Source: HGM13233 sp900762805
GTDB lineage: Bacteria > Bacillota > Clostridia > Oscillospirales > Ruminococcaceae
Direction of reading: 5' to 3'
Length of the DNA: 64,000 bases
NCBI GenBank assembly: GCA_937993755.1
Contig: CALKMA010000013.1
Span: 1 to 64,000 of the forward strand
The translations under genes were made by a program, and so were the position numbers. This document shows, one piece after another, positions 9,737 through 17,669 of this stretch; within the stretch, counting starts at the first letter, position 1, and the number at the start of each line of letters is the position of its first letter. The notes beneath the pieces are model-generated. The model was not told where the DNA came from. It did not search any database and saw nothing but the letters and a program-made list of their open reading frames with translations.

Positions 9737-9955
9737 AATGGGGACCCTCCTCTGTTCATGAACGTTGTTTGGCTGCCCTTGCCGCCGGAGCCCGCCTGCC
9801 TGTACAGACAGCAAAACCGCCCAACCCGCAGGGGGTGCGGGCAGACGACCGTTCACTGCCGGCGCTGCAGGCATTTCGGGCAGCTCCCCGCAAGGCCGGA
9901 CGGCCGTCCGCGGGGATACTGGAAGCAAAAGCGCGCCGTTCATATTTACGAGCCC

Positions 9956-9961
9956 ATTATA
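9956..9961 (-). promoter_or_regulatory. Extended -10 promoter for the giant surface protein
   Basis: On the minus strand TGTTATAAT gives a perfect -10 box with the TG extension; the -35 region is weak. The transcript would carry a leader of about 210 bases before the TTG start, with a GC-rich stem (CCCCGCGG...CCTTGCGGGG, about 9890-9920). I recognise no riboswitch class in it. Confidence 0.55.
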
Positions 9962-10071
9962 ACATACGTAAGTAAATAATGCCACCCCTGTTTTTGGTGT
10001 TTTTGCAAAAAGTTTCTCGGATTTCTGTATGAAAAATGTAAAAACCGGCGACGGCGGCCGCGGGAAAGCGC

Positions 10072-10100
10072 TTGACATCGGCGGGGGAACTTGCTATGCT
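10072..10100 (+). promoter_or_regulatory. Sigma-A-type promoter for the YibE/F gene
   Basis: TTGACA at 10072-10077 and TATGCT at 10095-10100 with a 17-base spacer. Transcription would start about 30 bases before the ATG. Confidence 0.8.
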
Positions 10101-10135
10101 GGTAACGCAAAAAAGACAGACCGGAGGAAGCATTT

Positions 10136-11428
10136 ATGAAACAGAAGGCATCGCGCCCCGACCTTGCCGCATGGTGGAAAAGCAACCGGCTGAGCTGCCT
10201 GATCCTGGCCGCCGCGCTGGTGCTGTTCGTGGCGGTACGGCTGCTGCTGGCCCCGCCTGAGCAGCCCCACCCAAGGGGGGACACCTACGCGGAATACGAG
10301 AGCGGCGTGGTGACCGATATCCTGTCGGACAACACCGAGCCGGACCCCGTTTCGGACGGCGGCGACCGCGGCGAGCAGCTGCTGCTGGCCGAGATACACT
10401 CCGGCCAGTACAAGGGCGAGACGATGCAGGTCTACAATTACGTCGGCCCGCTGTACGGGCAGGCGCTCAGAGTGGGCGACCGCGCGGTGGTGCTCATTTC
10501 GACCTATGCCGACGGCCGCCACACCGCGACGGTCTATGAATACGACCGCACGCTGCCGCTGGCCGGCGTCGTGCTGCTGTTCTTTGCCGCCACCGTGGCC
10601 GTGGGCGGCCGGGTGGGGGCCAAATCGCTGGTGGCGCTGGCGCTGACGCTGGTCTGCCTGTTCTGGATCCTTATCCCCCTGCTGATGCAGGGCGCGCCGA
10701 CGCTGCTGTCGGTGTTTCTGGTGTGCGCCTATATCACGGTGGTCACCATGGTGGTGCTGGGCGGTGTGACGCAGAAGACGGTCTGCGCGGCGCTCGGCAC
10801 CGTGGCCGGCACGGCGCTGGCGCTGCTGTTCGGTCTGCTGGCGCAGAGCCTGACGCGCATCGATGGGCTGCGGCTGTCGGAAATGGAGCCGCTGCTGCAG
10901 CTGCGCCAGACCGGTACGCCGCTCGGCCTGCGGGGGCTGCTGGTGGCCGGCGTCGTCATCAGCGCGCTGGGCGCCGTGATGGATGTGGCCATGAGCATCG
11001 CCTCGGCGCTGACCGAGGTGCATGCCGTCGCCCCTGAGCGCGGCGCCGGCGAGCTGTTCCGCTCCGGCATGAATATCGGGCGGGACATGGTCGGCACCAT
11101 GACCAACACGCTCATTCTGGCCTTTCTCGGCAGCGGCCTGACGCTCATCATCTATTTCTATTCGCTGGGGCTTGACCCGCGGCAGCTCATCAGCTCACCC
11201 TACCTGACGACCGAGGTCATCAGCAGCGTTTCGAGCAGCATCGGCGTCATCCTTTCGGTGCCGCTGACGGCCTTTATCACCTCGCTCATTCTGGGGCGGC
11301 GGAAGGGCGCGCCCCGGCCCGACAAGGCGGCGGGCGGGGAGCCGGAGACGGCCGCCCCTGCGGACACGATGGCGGAGAAAAAGGCGGCTGACGCGGGCAG
11401 GAAAAAGCCTGCCAGAAGGGCGCGGTAA
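10136..11428 (+). CDS. YibE/F-like multi-pass membrane protein
   Basis: A 430-residue integral membrane protein of the YibE/F family, found widely in Firmicutes and of unknown biochemical function. An N-terminal membrane segment (about 19-40) is followed by a soluble domain of about 100 residues that matches the YibE part. About seven more hydrophobic helices (from about 142 to 385) form the YibF part, and the C-terminal tail is charged and Lys/Arg/Ala-rich. Fused YibE and YibF parts are normal in clostridia. The ATG at 10136 has GGAGGAAG upstream and a promoter of its own. It is divergent from the giant surface-protein gene, and nothing in the sequence ties the two together. Confidence 0.85.
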   Translation: MKQKASRPDLAAWWKSNRLSCLILAAALVLFVAVRLLLAPPEQPHPRGDTYAEYESGVVTDILSDNTEPDPVSDGGDRGEQLLLAEIHSGQYKGETMQVYNYVGPLYGQALRVGDRAVVLISTYADGRHTATVYEYDRTLPLAGVVLLFFAATVAVGGRVGAKSLVALALTLVCLFWILIPLLMQGAPTLLSVFLVCAYITVVTMVVLGGVTQKTVCAALGTVAGTALALLFGLLAQSLTRIDGLRLSEMEPLLQLRQTGTPLGLRGLLVAGVVISALGAVMDVAMSIASALTEVHAVAPERGAGELFRSGMNIGRDMVGTMTNTLILAFLGSGLTLIIYFYSLGLDPRQLISSPYLTTEVISSVSSSIGVILSVPLTAFITSLILGRRKGAPRPDKAAGGEPETAAPADTMAEKKAADAGRKKPARRAR

Positions 11429-11513
11429 AGCGCGGCCGGATGAAGCCCGGCCGGCGCCGGCAAGGGCGATTTCTTAAAGCTCTGTCGCGCCCCGGCCCGA
11501 CGGCGCCACCGTA

Positions 11514-11608
11514 TTGACAAACAAGCGGTTTTGTCATATGTCATCTCGGCGCAGCTTGACAATATATGCTTGACAATATATGGATATTCTGTTATATTGT
11601 TATATAAT
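11514..11608 (+). promoter_or_regulatory. Promoter with an exactly duplicated -35 segment and upstream inverted repeat
   Basis: The 14-base unit GCTTGACAATATAT occurs twice head to tail (11554-11567 and 11568-11581), each copy carrying a perfect TTGACA. The second copy lies 17 bases from TATATT (11593-11598), and a perfect TATAAT follows at 11603-11608. Just upstream is an inverted repeat, TGACAAA (11515-11521) and TTTGTCA (11530-11536), then a further TGTCA. This arrangement of half-sites suggests a regulated promoter for the cysteine-rich protein and perhaps the ABC genes. Confidence 0.75.
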
Positions 11609-11721
11609 AGCAGCAGGTCTCAGGAGCATCAGGGCGATCACAGGGCCAGCGGGCTTGAGAGACGACGTGCAGAGCAGGGTATTCAGAATCCGGGAATGCA
11701 GGAAAGGAATGTGTCCATTTT

Positions 11722-11958
11722 ATGGGTGCAGTATATGACGGAGCTGATGGCCGGCTGGTGACAGGCGAAATCAATGAAATCATTGAAAAGGATGCCAATA
11801 AGCAGGCCGCCCTTGAGAGTCGCATTGACCGGCCGACCATCAGCAGGCACAGCTATATTATCAGGAGGGACTTATGTTATGAAGAAAATTGTTTCCATTA
11901 TTATCGTTGTTGCTCTGATCATGCCGCTTGCTATTGTCTCTTTTGCGGCACAACCTGA
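11722..11958 (+). CDS. Possible small hypothetical protein upstream of the cysteine-rich protein
   Basis: An open frame of 78 codons directly downstream of the strong promoter. Its first 45 or so residues (MGAVYDGADGRLVTGEINEI onward) have a balanced acidic, basic and aliphatic composition that looks coding. The last third overlaps the cysteine-rich gene in another frame. A purine-rich AGGAAAGGA lies 13 or so bases before the ATG, a poor spacing. It could instead be untranslated leader of the next gene. No family is recognised. Confidence 0.3.
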   Translation: MGAVYDGADGRLVTGEINEIIEKDANKQAALESRIDRPTISRHSYIIRRDLCYEENCFHYYRCCSDHAACYCLFCGTT

Positions 11959-12277
11959 CACCGTTGCGCCGCAGGCATGTAGCCACACTTGGGGGCCTGC
12001 AACTATATCCACATCATGGGATAAGTATAATGACACGCAGTGCAAAAAGACGGTTACATTCACAAGGGTTTGTACTAAGTGTGCAGAGGTCAATCAAATC
12101 AGCGATGTCACATATCCACCCCACGAAAAATTCATATATAACGCAATCTGCAATGGCACAGTACAAACACATTTTTATAAATGCTGCAAGTGTGGTTCTT
12201 ACTGCTGTACGGAATGGATAGCATGCCCCGGCGCGAACATAAACCATCAAAGCGGCTGCCAGTGGCTGCCCGTCTAA
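11879..12277 (+). CDS. Small secreted protein with twelve cysteines
   Basis: A 132-residue protein with a clear signal peptide (MKKIVS, a hydrophobic core, then SFAA with probable cleavage near residues 24-25). The mature part of about 108 residues contains 12 Cys, including CTKC and the dense CCKCGSYCC near the C-terminus, so disulphides or a bound metal are likely. The start is the second of two nearby ATGs. The first (ATGTTATGA) gives only two codons. GGAGGG lies 8 bases upstream. Base composition is visibly more AT-rich than the surroundings, which suggests acquisition. It sits between a strong promoter and a stem-loop that precedes ABC transporter genes, so it could be the transporter substrate, a bacteriocin-like peptide or a sensor partner. 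No family is recognised. Confidence 0.75.
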   Translation: MKKIVSIIIVVALIMPLAIVSFAAQPDTVAPQACSHTWGPATISTSWDKYNDTQCKKTVTFTRVCTKCAEVNQISDVTYPPHEKFIYNAICNGTVQTHFYKCCKCGSYCCTEWIACPGANINHQSGCQWLPV

Positions 12278-12328
12278 GCTCGCCGCACACGTGAAACAAG
12301 CATATATTTGAAAGCAACAACCCATCGA

Positions 12329-12358
12329 GGCTGCCGCACCGATATGGGTGCGGCAGCC
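12329..12358 (+). terminator. Stem-loop between the cysteine-rich gene and the ABC operon
   Basis: A perfect 12-bp stem (GGCTGCCGCACC / GGTGCGGCAGCC) with a short loop, followed only by CTTTGT. It probably acts as a partial terminator, allowing some read-through into the permease gene 29 bases further on. No separate promoter for the ABC genes is evident. Confidence 0.65.
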
Positions 12359-12386
12359 CTTTGTATCAGAAAGGGAGGGCAGGAGC

Positions 12387-14228
12387 ATGAATATTTTTTT
12401 CAGGCAGGCAGTACGAAGGCCGGTTTTTACGGTGCTGATGACCCTGCTGCTGAGTCTGTCCGTCGCGCTGTCCGGCATCGGCTTTTCCGCCTGGATGGGC
12501 GCCAGGATACAGAAGGAGGAGATCTCCAGCCGCTACACAACGATCGCTGTTCCGATCGAGCCGGATCTGAACAACGCATCCTTTGAAAAAATAGAAACGG
12601 CGCTGAAGAATAAGATATACGCGGACTGGGCCGCACAGGAGGCGCCCATGCTTTCCATGCTCGACCGCCGCTGTCTGCTCTCGGCCCATATCGCGGGCAG
12701 CCGATCGCTTTCCTCCAGCCGCATCGATCCGTCCGAATACAATATTGCCTTTGACGGGGAATGCTATAATCTGGCCGTGCTCGCCCTGCGCTGCGAAAAT
12801 GTCGCGGAGATACCCACGGGTGGGACGCTGCTGTACGACGCTGTCTTTCACGTCGAGCAGGCCGTGTGCCTGTCGGACGCCTACGACTCCTTCCCGGCGC
12901 CGGATACCGTGCATGTCTACAGCGACATCCGCGAGGCAAACGGCGATCAGCCGTTCGAGAGGGGCAAAACCTACCTTGTGTTCGGGCAATATCAGGATTT
13001 CCGTGTGGTGCTGACTGACGACGGGTACCGCCAAATAACAAAGGACGGATACCGCTTCCTGGTTCCGTTTCCCGAAATTCCAAGAAATCTCTCCAAAGAG
13101 CGTGCCTCCCTGGAGGTCGGAGAGCGCGGCGGCCAGACCTACCGCTATTCCGCCGCCGGTCAGCTGCCGTGGTTCAGCGCGTATACCGGGGCGGCAGACG
13201 AGTTCCTTTCCGGCGGCGCCGCCTCCCTCTGGAATGAGAGGATTCTTCCTCTTTGCCGGCTCAACCACGAGTCGGCCGCCGTGGTGCTGACCGACAGCCT
13301 CACAAGCACGTATTCCTTCAATACCGGCAAAGCGAGCCTGCTGTCCGGCCGCCTTTTCACGGCCGAGGAATACCGGGCCGGGGCCGAGGTGTGTATCGTC
13401 AGCGCCTCCTACGCCGAGGTGAACGGGCTCAGGCTCGGCGACACGCTGGAGCTGGACTATTACCATTCGAGCTATGGCAGGTATAGCAACGGGGCCATTC
13501 CAAATTCCAGGTTTTACACGGGAGACCCCGGACCTTATTACCAGCGACATTATATGTCCCCGGACGACGCCATCGGGGTATGCAAAAAATACACGGTCGT
13601 GGGCATCTATACCGGAGCCCGCTTTGCGTTCGGCGCCTATCATTACAACGCGGATACGATTTTCGTCCCGAAGGCCTCTGTTCCCAACGCGCAGGAATAT
13701 GAGTTCCCCGGAGAACCTCTGCTGAACACCTTTGTTCTGAAAAACGGATCGGTGGAGAGCTTTGAGCAGTATATGCAGAAGCAGGAGCTTGGGAAACAGT
13801 TCCTCTATTTCGATCAGGGCTTTTCCTCCGTACAGGAATCGCTGGAAGCGCTTGAGGCCAACGCCTTGCGGCTGATGCTGGTCGGCATCGGAGCCTTTTT
13901 GCTGAGCTCCGCGCTGTTCCTGTTCCTGAATTTCCGCAGGATGCGGCCCGTGATCCGGGGCGTCCGCCTTTTGGGCCGCTCCGCCAGGAATGTATGCGGG
14001 GAGGTCTTTACGGTCCTCATTTCACTGGAGCTGCCGGCGGTCCTGCTCGGCGCTTTTGCGGCGGCGCTTTTGTTCGAGACCGTTACGGAGAGGGTGCTTT
14101 CCCAGGCGCTTCCGCTTTATTGGAGCGCGCTTCTGCCCGCCGCCGGTGTCGAGCTTATGCTCCTTGAGCTTATCAGCCTTGCCGTCACAGCCGTTTCCGT
14201 GAACCGCGGGCTGATGAAAACAAAATAA
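12387..14228 (+). CDS. FtsX/MacB-type ABC transporter permease with large ectodomain
   Basis: A 613-residue permease. One N-terminal membrane helix (about 14-35) is followed by roughly 450 residues predicted outside the cell. Three C-terminal helices follow (near 495-515, 545-570 and 580-605). This 1 + ectodomain + 3 layout is that of MacB/FtsX-fold (type VII) permeases, which act on peptides or lipids at the outer face of the membrane and do not move a substrate through a channel. The start at 12387 has GGGAGG and AGGAG just upstream; an in-frame ATG at 12348 lacks a site. It is followed after 16 bases by a second permease and then the ATPase, so the three form one transporter. The ectodomain has no motif I recognise. 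Confidence 0.85.
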   Translation: MNIFFRQAVRRPVFTVLMTLLLSLSVALSGIGFSAWMGARIQKEEISSRYTTIAVPIEPDLNNASFEKIETALKNKIYADWAAQEAPMLSMLDRRCLLSAHIAGSRSLSSSRIDPSEYNIAFDGECYNLAVLALRCENVAEIPTGGTLLYDAVFHVEQAVCLSDAYDSFPAPDTVHVYSDIREANGDQPFERGKTYLVFGQYQDFRVVLTDDGYRQITKDGYRFLVPFPEIPRNLSKERASLEVGERGGQTYRYSAAGQLPWFSAYTGAADEFLSGGAASLWNERILPLCRLNHESAAVVLTDSLTSTYSFNTGKASLLSGRLFTAEEYRAGAEVCIVSASYAEVNGLRLGDTLELDYYHSSYGRYSNGAIPNSRFYTGDPGPYYQRHYMSPDDAIGVCKKYTVVGIYTGARFAFGAYHYNADTIFVPKASVPNAQEYEFPGEPLLNTFVLKNGSVESFEQYMQKQELGKQFLYFDQGFSSVQESLEALEANALRLMLVGIGAFLLSSALFLFLNFRRMRPVIRGVRLLGRSARNVCGEVFTVLISLELPAVLLGAFAAALLFETVTERVLSQALPLYWSALLPAAGVELMLLELISLAVTAVSVNRGLMKTK

Positions 14229-14244
14229 GGCCGGAGGGCGCGCT

Positions 14245-15411
14245 ATGAAGGAAAAAAGGGGACACGCTCTTATCGGCGTCACATTGACCGCGCAGCTCCG
14301 ACGCCGGGCGGCAAGCCTGCTTCTTGCCGCGGTCGTGGCCGCGGGCGTATTTTCCGCCATGGTTCTGCAAAATCTGACCGTGCGGCAGGAAAAAGCCCTG
14401 AGCAGCATGATCGAGGATACCACGATCTCCTGCACCGTGACCGACGCGAAGGGCACCGATTCCGGCAGGCTCCATATGCTTTCCGCTTTCGTGGAAATGC
14501 TGGCGGGCAAGCGCCGGCTGCAGGGCTGCTATCTGGACGATTATGTTAAAAATGTGCGGGCAAAGGCCGAGCTGCCCCTGGAGATACCGGAAGGAGCCCG
14601 GCTTCGCCGCATCCTGTCCGTGGACTCCGATCCGGCGCTTTCGCGGGCGGAGGGCGCCTATGTCGAGTTTTTTGACGGCTGGGAAGAGGCGGCACTGAGA
14701 GGGCGGGAGCAGGTTTGTCTGGCCCCGCCGGATATGGTCGCGGACGACGGATATATCACCGTTTCCGACGAGATGATAGGAGCTGTGCGCCTGCGGGTGA
14801 TCGGGACGGTCACAAACGGCCCCGACCGTGTGATATACTGCCCCTACTTCATGCCATGGGCAGAGGGAATATCCGTCGCGTTTCTGACTGACAGCTGCTC
14901 CTTTGATATCCGGGATAATCTGACGCTTGAGGAAAGCAAGGCATATATTTATGAGTGGTTCGTTCAGCCCGATCTCAGCAACCAGCTGGACGGCCTGACC
15001 TTCGGCGTGCTGGTGCATGACGAAGACTATCAGAAGAATTTAGAGGAGATTCAGGCGAACTTATCCATGCTGCGCCTGCTGCGGCCGTTGCTGCTCGTCC
15101 TTTGCGCCGGCATCGGCTTCCTGGCGAGCTTTCTGGCGACCCGCGGCCGGACAAAGGAGTTTGCGGTCATGCGCTGCATCGGCATACGGCAAGGCCGGAT
15201 CTTCGGGCTGGTCATGGCCGAGCTTACCGTTCTCGCCGCCGCGGGCTTGTTGCTTGGAATCGCGGGCGGTATGCTGCTGGAGGGCGAGGCTCAGCCGGGC
15301 GCGTGGCTGAACGCCGCGCTGATGACAGGGATATTCCTGCTTGGCTCTGCCGTTGCCGTGATCCGAATGACCAATGTAAATGTTATGAAGCTGATGAAGG
15401 CGGAGGAATGA
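14245..15411 (+). CDS. Second FtsX-type ABC permease
   Basis: A 388-residue permease with the same plan but a smaller ectodomain: helix at about 19-40, external domain to about 270, and helices near 275-295, 320-345 and 350-370. Between the second and third helices the sequence KEFAVMRCIGIRQGRIFGLV matches the conserved cytoplasmic loop of FtsX-fold permeases, which couples to the ATPase. Two different permeases plus one ATPase imply a heterodimeric membrane part. The stop codon overlaps the ribosome binding region of the ATPase gene, so translation is likely coupled. Confidence 0.85.
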   Translation: MKEKRGHALIGVTLTAQLRRRAASLLLAAVVAAGVFSAMVLQNLTVRQEKALSSMIEDTTISCTVTDAKGTDSGRLHMLSAFVEMLAGKRRLQGCYLDDYVKNVRAKAELPLEIPEGARLRRILSVDSDPALSRAEGAYVEFFDGWEEAALRGREQVCLAPPDMVADDGYITVSDEMIGAVRLRVIGTVTNGPDRVIYCPYFMPWAEGISVAFLTDSCSFDIRDNLTLEESKAYIYEWFVQPDLSNQLDGLTFGVLVHDEDYQKNLEEIQANLSMLRLLRPLLLVLCAGIGFLASFLATRGRTKEFAVMRCIGIRQGRIFGLVMAELTVLAAAGLLLGIAGGMLLEGEAQPGAWLNAALMTGIFLLGSAVAVIRMTNVNVMKLMKAEE

Positions 15412-15413
15412 AT

Positions 15414-16079
15414 ATGAACAGCCTGGCTGCAAAAGAAGTGACCTATGAATACAGGAATGCCGTTCAGACCGTAAGGGCGGTGAACGGCGTCAGCTGTGAA
15501 TTTCGGCAGGGTCTGGTCTATGCTGTCGTCGGCGCGTCTGGCAGCGGCAAAACGACCTTCCTGTCTCTGCTGGCGGGGCTGGACGTGCCGGCCTCCGGCT
15601 CCATTGAGCTGGACGGGGCGCCAACCTCCCAAATGAACCGTGACGATTACCGCTTGAAGCATGTGTCCATGATCTATCAGAATTTCAATCTGTTCCAGCA
15701 TCTGACGGTTCTGGAAAACGCGGCCTATCCGCTCTATGTGCGGAGGATGCCGCGGAAGCAGGCCGATGCGCTGGCGGCGGAAAAGCTGATGCAGGTTGGG
15801 CTGACGGAGGATCAGCTCAGGCGCCTGCCCAATATGCTTTCCGGCGGCGAGCAGCAGCGTGTGGCGATCGCCCGGTCGCTGGCCTCCGGCAGCGAGATCA
15901 TTCTGGCCGACGAGCCAACGGGCAATCTGGACAGTGAAAACAGCCGGAACATCGTGGAGATCCTCCGGCAGCTGGCGCATGAGGAAAACCGCTGTGTCAT
16001 CATTGTCACCCATGATCCCGAAGTGGCCAAGGCGGCGGATGTGGTGTTGAAAATGCAGGACGGAAAGCTCGTTGTCTGA
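15414..16079 (+). CDS. ABC transporter ATP-binding protein (LolD/MacB type)
   Basis: A 221-residue ATPase. It has Walker A GASGSGKTT (about 37-45), signature LSGGEQQRVAIARS, Walker B ILADEPTG and the switch histidine in IVTHDP. Length and sequence fit the LolD/MacB/FtsE subclass that pairs with FtsX-type permeases. ATG at 15414 is preferred over the overlapping ATG at 15408 because GGAGG (15402-15406) is 7 bases away from the former and only 1 from the latter. The gene closes the ABC operon and is followed by a shared terminator at 16.41 kb. Exported peptides, peptide resistance, or mechanical signalling to a wall enzyme are all possible roles; neighbouring genes do not decide. Confidence 0.9.
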   Translation: MNSLAAKEVTYEYRNAVQTVRAVNGVSCEFRQGLVYAVVGASGSGKTTFLSLLAGLDVPASGSIELDGAPTSQMNRDDYRLKHVSMIYQNFNLFQHLTVLENAAYPLYVRRMPRKQADALAAEKLMQVGLTEDQLRRLPNMLSGGEQQRVAIARSLASGSEIILADEPTGNLDSENSRNIVEILRQLAHEENRCVIIVTHDPEVAKAADVVLKMQDGKLVV

Positions 16080-16408
16080 GTGAAATCCAGACCGGCTTAT
16101 AACAGGGGAAATGTACTTTGCATGAGGCTTTGTGTTTTGCCCCTGATGAAGCCCGCCGGGGGCAAGCGCCTGCGGGCGCGATGCTGCTTCGGAAGGGGCA
16201 CCGTGCCCGCCCGGCAAAGAGACAGACCTTTCAGCCGGACGGGAGAACGAACCGGCAGGAGAGCCGTTTTCATCAGCAAAACGGCGATTTTCCTGCTGAT
16301 TTTCATCAGCAGATATCCCGCCGAAGGGCGGGAGCTGCTTCTGATCTGAACCTGCTGACAGGGATGTTTCATTTAAGGCCGTTTCATAGAGAACGGCGGC
16401 GGACAAAA
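16080..16408. other. Intergenic region after the ABC operon
   Basis: No gene supported. It contains a perfect 8-bp hairpin (CTGCTGAT / ATCAGCAG, 16293-16312) of unknown role. The long overlapping frames through here also run across the tRNA gene and are not coding. Confidence 0.5.
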
Positions 16409-16449
16409 GAAAAGCCGAAGGCCCCGATATCGGGGCCTTCGGCTTTTTG
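16409..16449. terminator. Bidirectional terminator shared by the ABC operon and tRNA-Arg
   Basis: A 30-base perfect palindrome (16414-16443, arms GCCGAAGGCCCC / GGGGCCTTCGGC) flanked by an A-rich run on the left and TTTTT on the right. It can therefore end both the rightward ABC transcript and the leftward tRNA transcript. Confidence 0.9.
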
Positions 16450-16526
16450 TGGCACTCCCGGCGCGATTCGAACGCGCGACCTTCCGCTTAGGAGGCGGAC
16501 GCTCTATCCTGCTGAGCTACGGAAGC
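16450..16526 (-). tRNA. tRNA-Arg (anticodon CCT, reads AGG)
   Basis: On the minus strand a full cloverleaf is seen: acceptor GCTTCCG pairing with CGGGAGT (including G-T pairs), D-arm GCTC...GAGC, anticodon stem TCCGC/GCGGA around loop CTCCTAA, T-arm with GTTCGAATC, and an encoded CCA end. The anticodon CCT reads the AGG arginine codon. Confidence 0.95.
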
Positions 16527-16545
16527 ATATATGTGGTGCCTATCT

Positions 16546-16574
16546 ATTTTACCCTATTCGCCGCGCAAAATCAA
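16546..16574 (-). promoter_or_regulatory. Promoter of tRNA-Arg
   Basis: On the minus strand TTGATT and TAAAAT are separated by 17 bases, ending about 20 bases before the tRNA. Confidence 0.75.
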
Positions 16575-16871
16575 CTGAAATTTGCGCGGCTTTTCCGGGC
16601 GGCTGTCTGCGTCAGGCTTTTCCGCGCCTGTTCGGGCTGAAGTCCCCGCGCTCCGCGTGCCCCGGAGCCTTTTGCCCCGGCCTGTTCTGCGCCGCCCCTG
16701 CGCCGGCGGCCGGCGCAAAATCATCCGTCCTCCCGAAAAGCTTCCCTGCTCCGCCCCAAGATGCTGCTCTGCTTGCGTCATGCCTGAGTTCTCTGTCCGA
16801 GCCGACGGTCGGCAGACGGCACAAGGCTTTTCGACCGACCGCGATAAAAAATGATTTTAGCTGCCCTGCGA
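16575..16871. other. GC-rich intergenic region between tRNA-Arg and deoD
   Basis: About 300 bases without a supported gene. Frames here have no ribosome binding site and arginine/proline-rich products typical of GC-rich non-coding DNA. Confidence 0.5.
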
Positions 16872-16900
16872 TTGAATTCGGCGGAAAAATCCGCTATAAT
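16872..16900 (+). promoter_or_regulatory. Promoter of the deoD pair
   Basis: TTGAAT (16872-16877), 17-base spacer, perfect TATAAT (16895-16900). The start codon follows 37 bases after the -10 box, with AGGAGG in between. Confidence 0.85.
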
Positions 16901-16937
16901 AGAACCACAGAATTCCAAATTTCAAGGAGGCCACCAT

Positions 16938-17651
16938 ATGAGCACTCATATCGGCGCAAAAAAGGGCGATATCGCCAAGGGAATCCTTCTCCCCGGCGAC
17001 CCCCTGCGCGCAAAGTACATTGCGGATAATTTCCTGAAGGACGCCAAATGCTTCAACGAAGTACGCGGCATGTACGGCTTCACCGGCGAATGGAAAGGCA
17101 AACGTATTTCGGTCATGGGCACCGGCATGGGTATCCCGTCCATCTCTATCTATGTCAACGAGCTGATGCGCGACTATGATGTCGATTATCTCTGCCGCGT
17201 CGGAACCTGCGGCTGCAAGCAGCCCGATATGGGGCTGGAGGATATCATCCTCGCACAGGGCGCCTGCACCACCAGCGACTTCAACCGCACGGTATTCCCC
17301 GGCACCTACTGCCCGGTGGCCGATTTCCTGATGCTGCGCACCGCCTATCTGAAATCAAAGGAGCTGGGCTATTCGGTGCGCGTCGGCAACGTCCTGTCGG
17401 ACGATATGTTTTACGGCGAGCCGGAGGTCGTCGGCGATCCCATGTGGGCCAAGTACGGCGTGCTGGCCGCCGAGATGGAGACAGCCGCCCTCTACACCTA
17501 TGCGAAAAAGTATAAGAAGAGCGCGCTTTCCATTGTTACCGTGTCTGACAGCCCCTTTACCGACCGTCAGCTCACCACGCAGGAGCGCGAGCAGAACCTC
17601 GGCCGCATGATCGAGCTGGCGCTCGATACCGTTGCGGAATTTCTTGACTGA
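16938..17651 (+). CDS. deoD: Purine-nucleoside phosphorylase, DeoD type (copy 1)
   Basis: A 237-residue cytosolic enzyme of nucleoside phosphorylase family I, hexameric DeoD type, cleaving purine (deoxy)nucleosides with phosphate to base and (deoxy)ribose 1-phosphate. Phosphate-binding GDPLRAKYIA lies at about 20-29, RVGTCG near 90, the ribose-binding AEMETAALY near 180-188 and the catalytic Asp in VSDSPF near 205-210. DeoD enzymes usually read SDH at this last site; here it is SDS. The gene has its own promoter and is followed after 18 bases by a paralogue, so both are probably co-transcribed. They may differ in base preference. Confidence 0.93.
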   Translation: MSTHIGAKKGDIAKGILLPGDPLRAKYIADNFLKDAKCFNEVRGMYGFTGEWKGKRISVMGTGMGIPSISIYVNELMRDYDVDYLCRVGTCGCKQPDMGLEDIILAQGACTTSDFNRTVFPGTYCPVADFLMLRTAYLKSKELGYSVRVGNVLSDDMFYGEPEVVGDPMWAKYGVLAAEMETAALYTYAKKYKKSALSIVTVSDSPFTDRQLTTQEREQNLGRMIELALDTVAEFLD

Positions 17652-17669
17652 CAGAAAGGAAGAAAAGAT

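Noticed and set aside
12366..13643. 425-codon minus-strand frame opposite the first permease
   Set aside because: Low-complexity Gly/Arg/Gln-rich product and no ribosome site; the plus strand has permease helices and the operon context.
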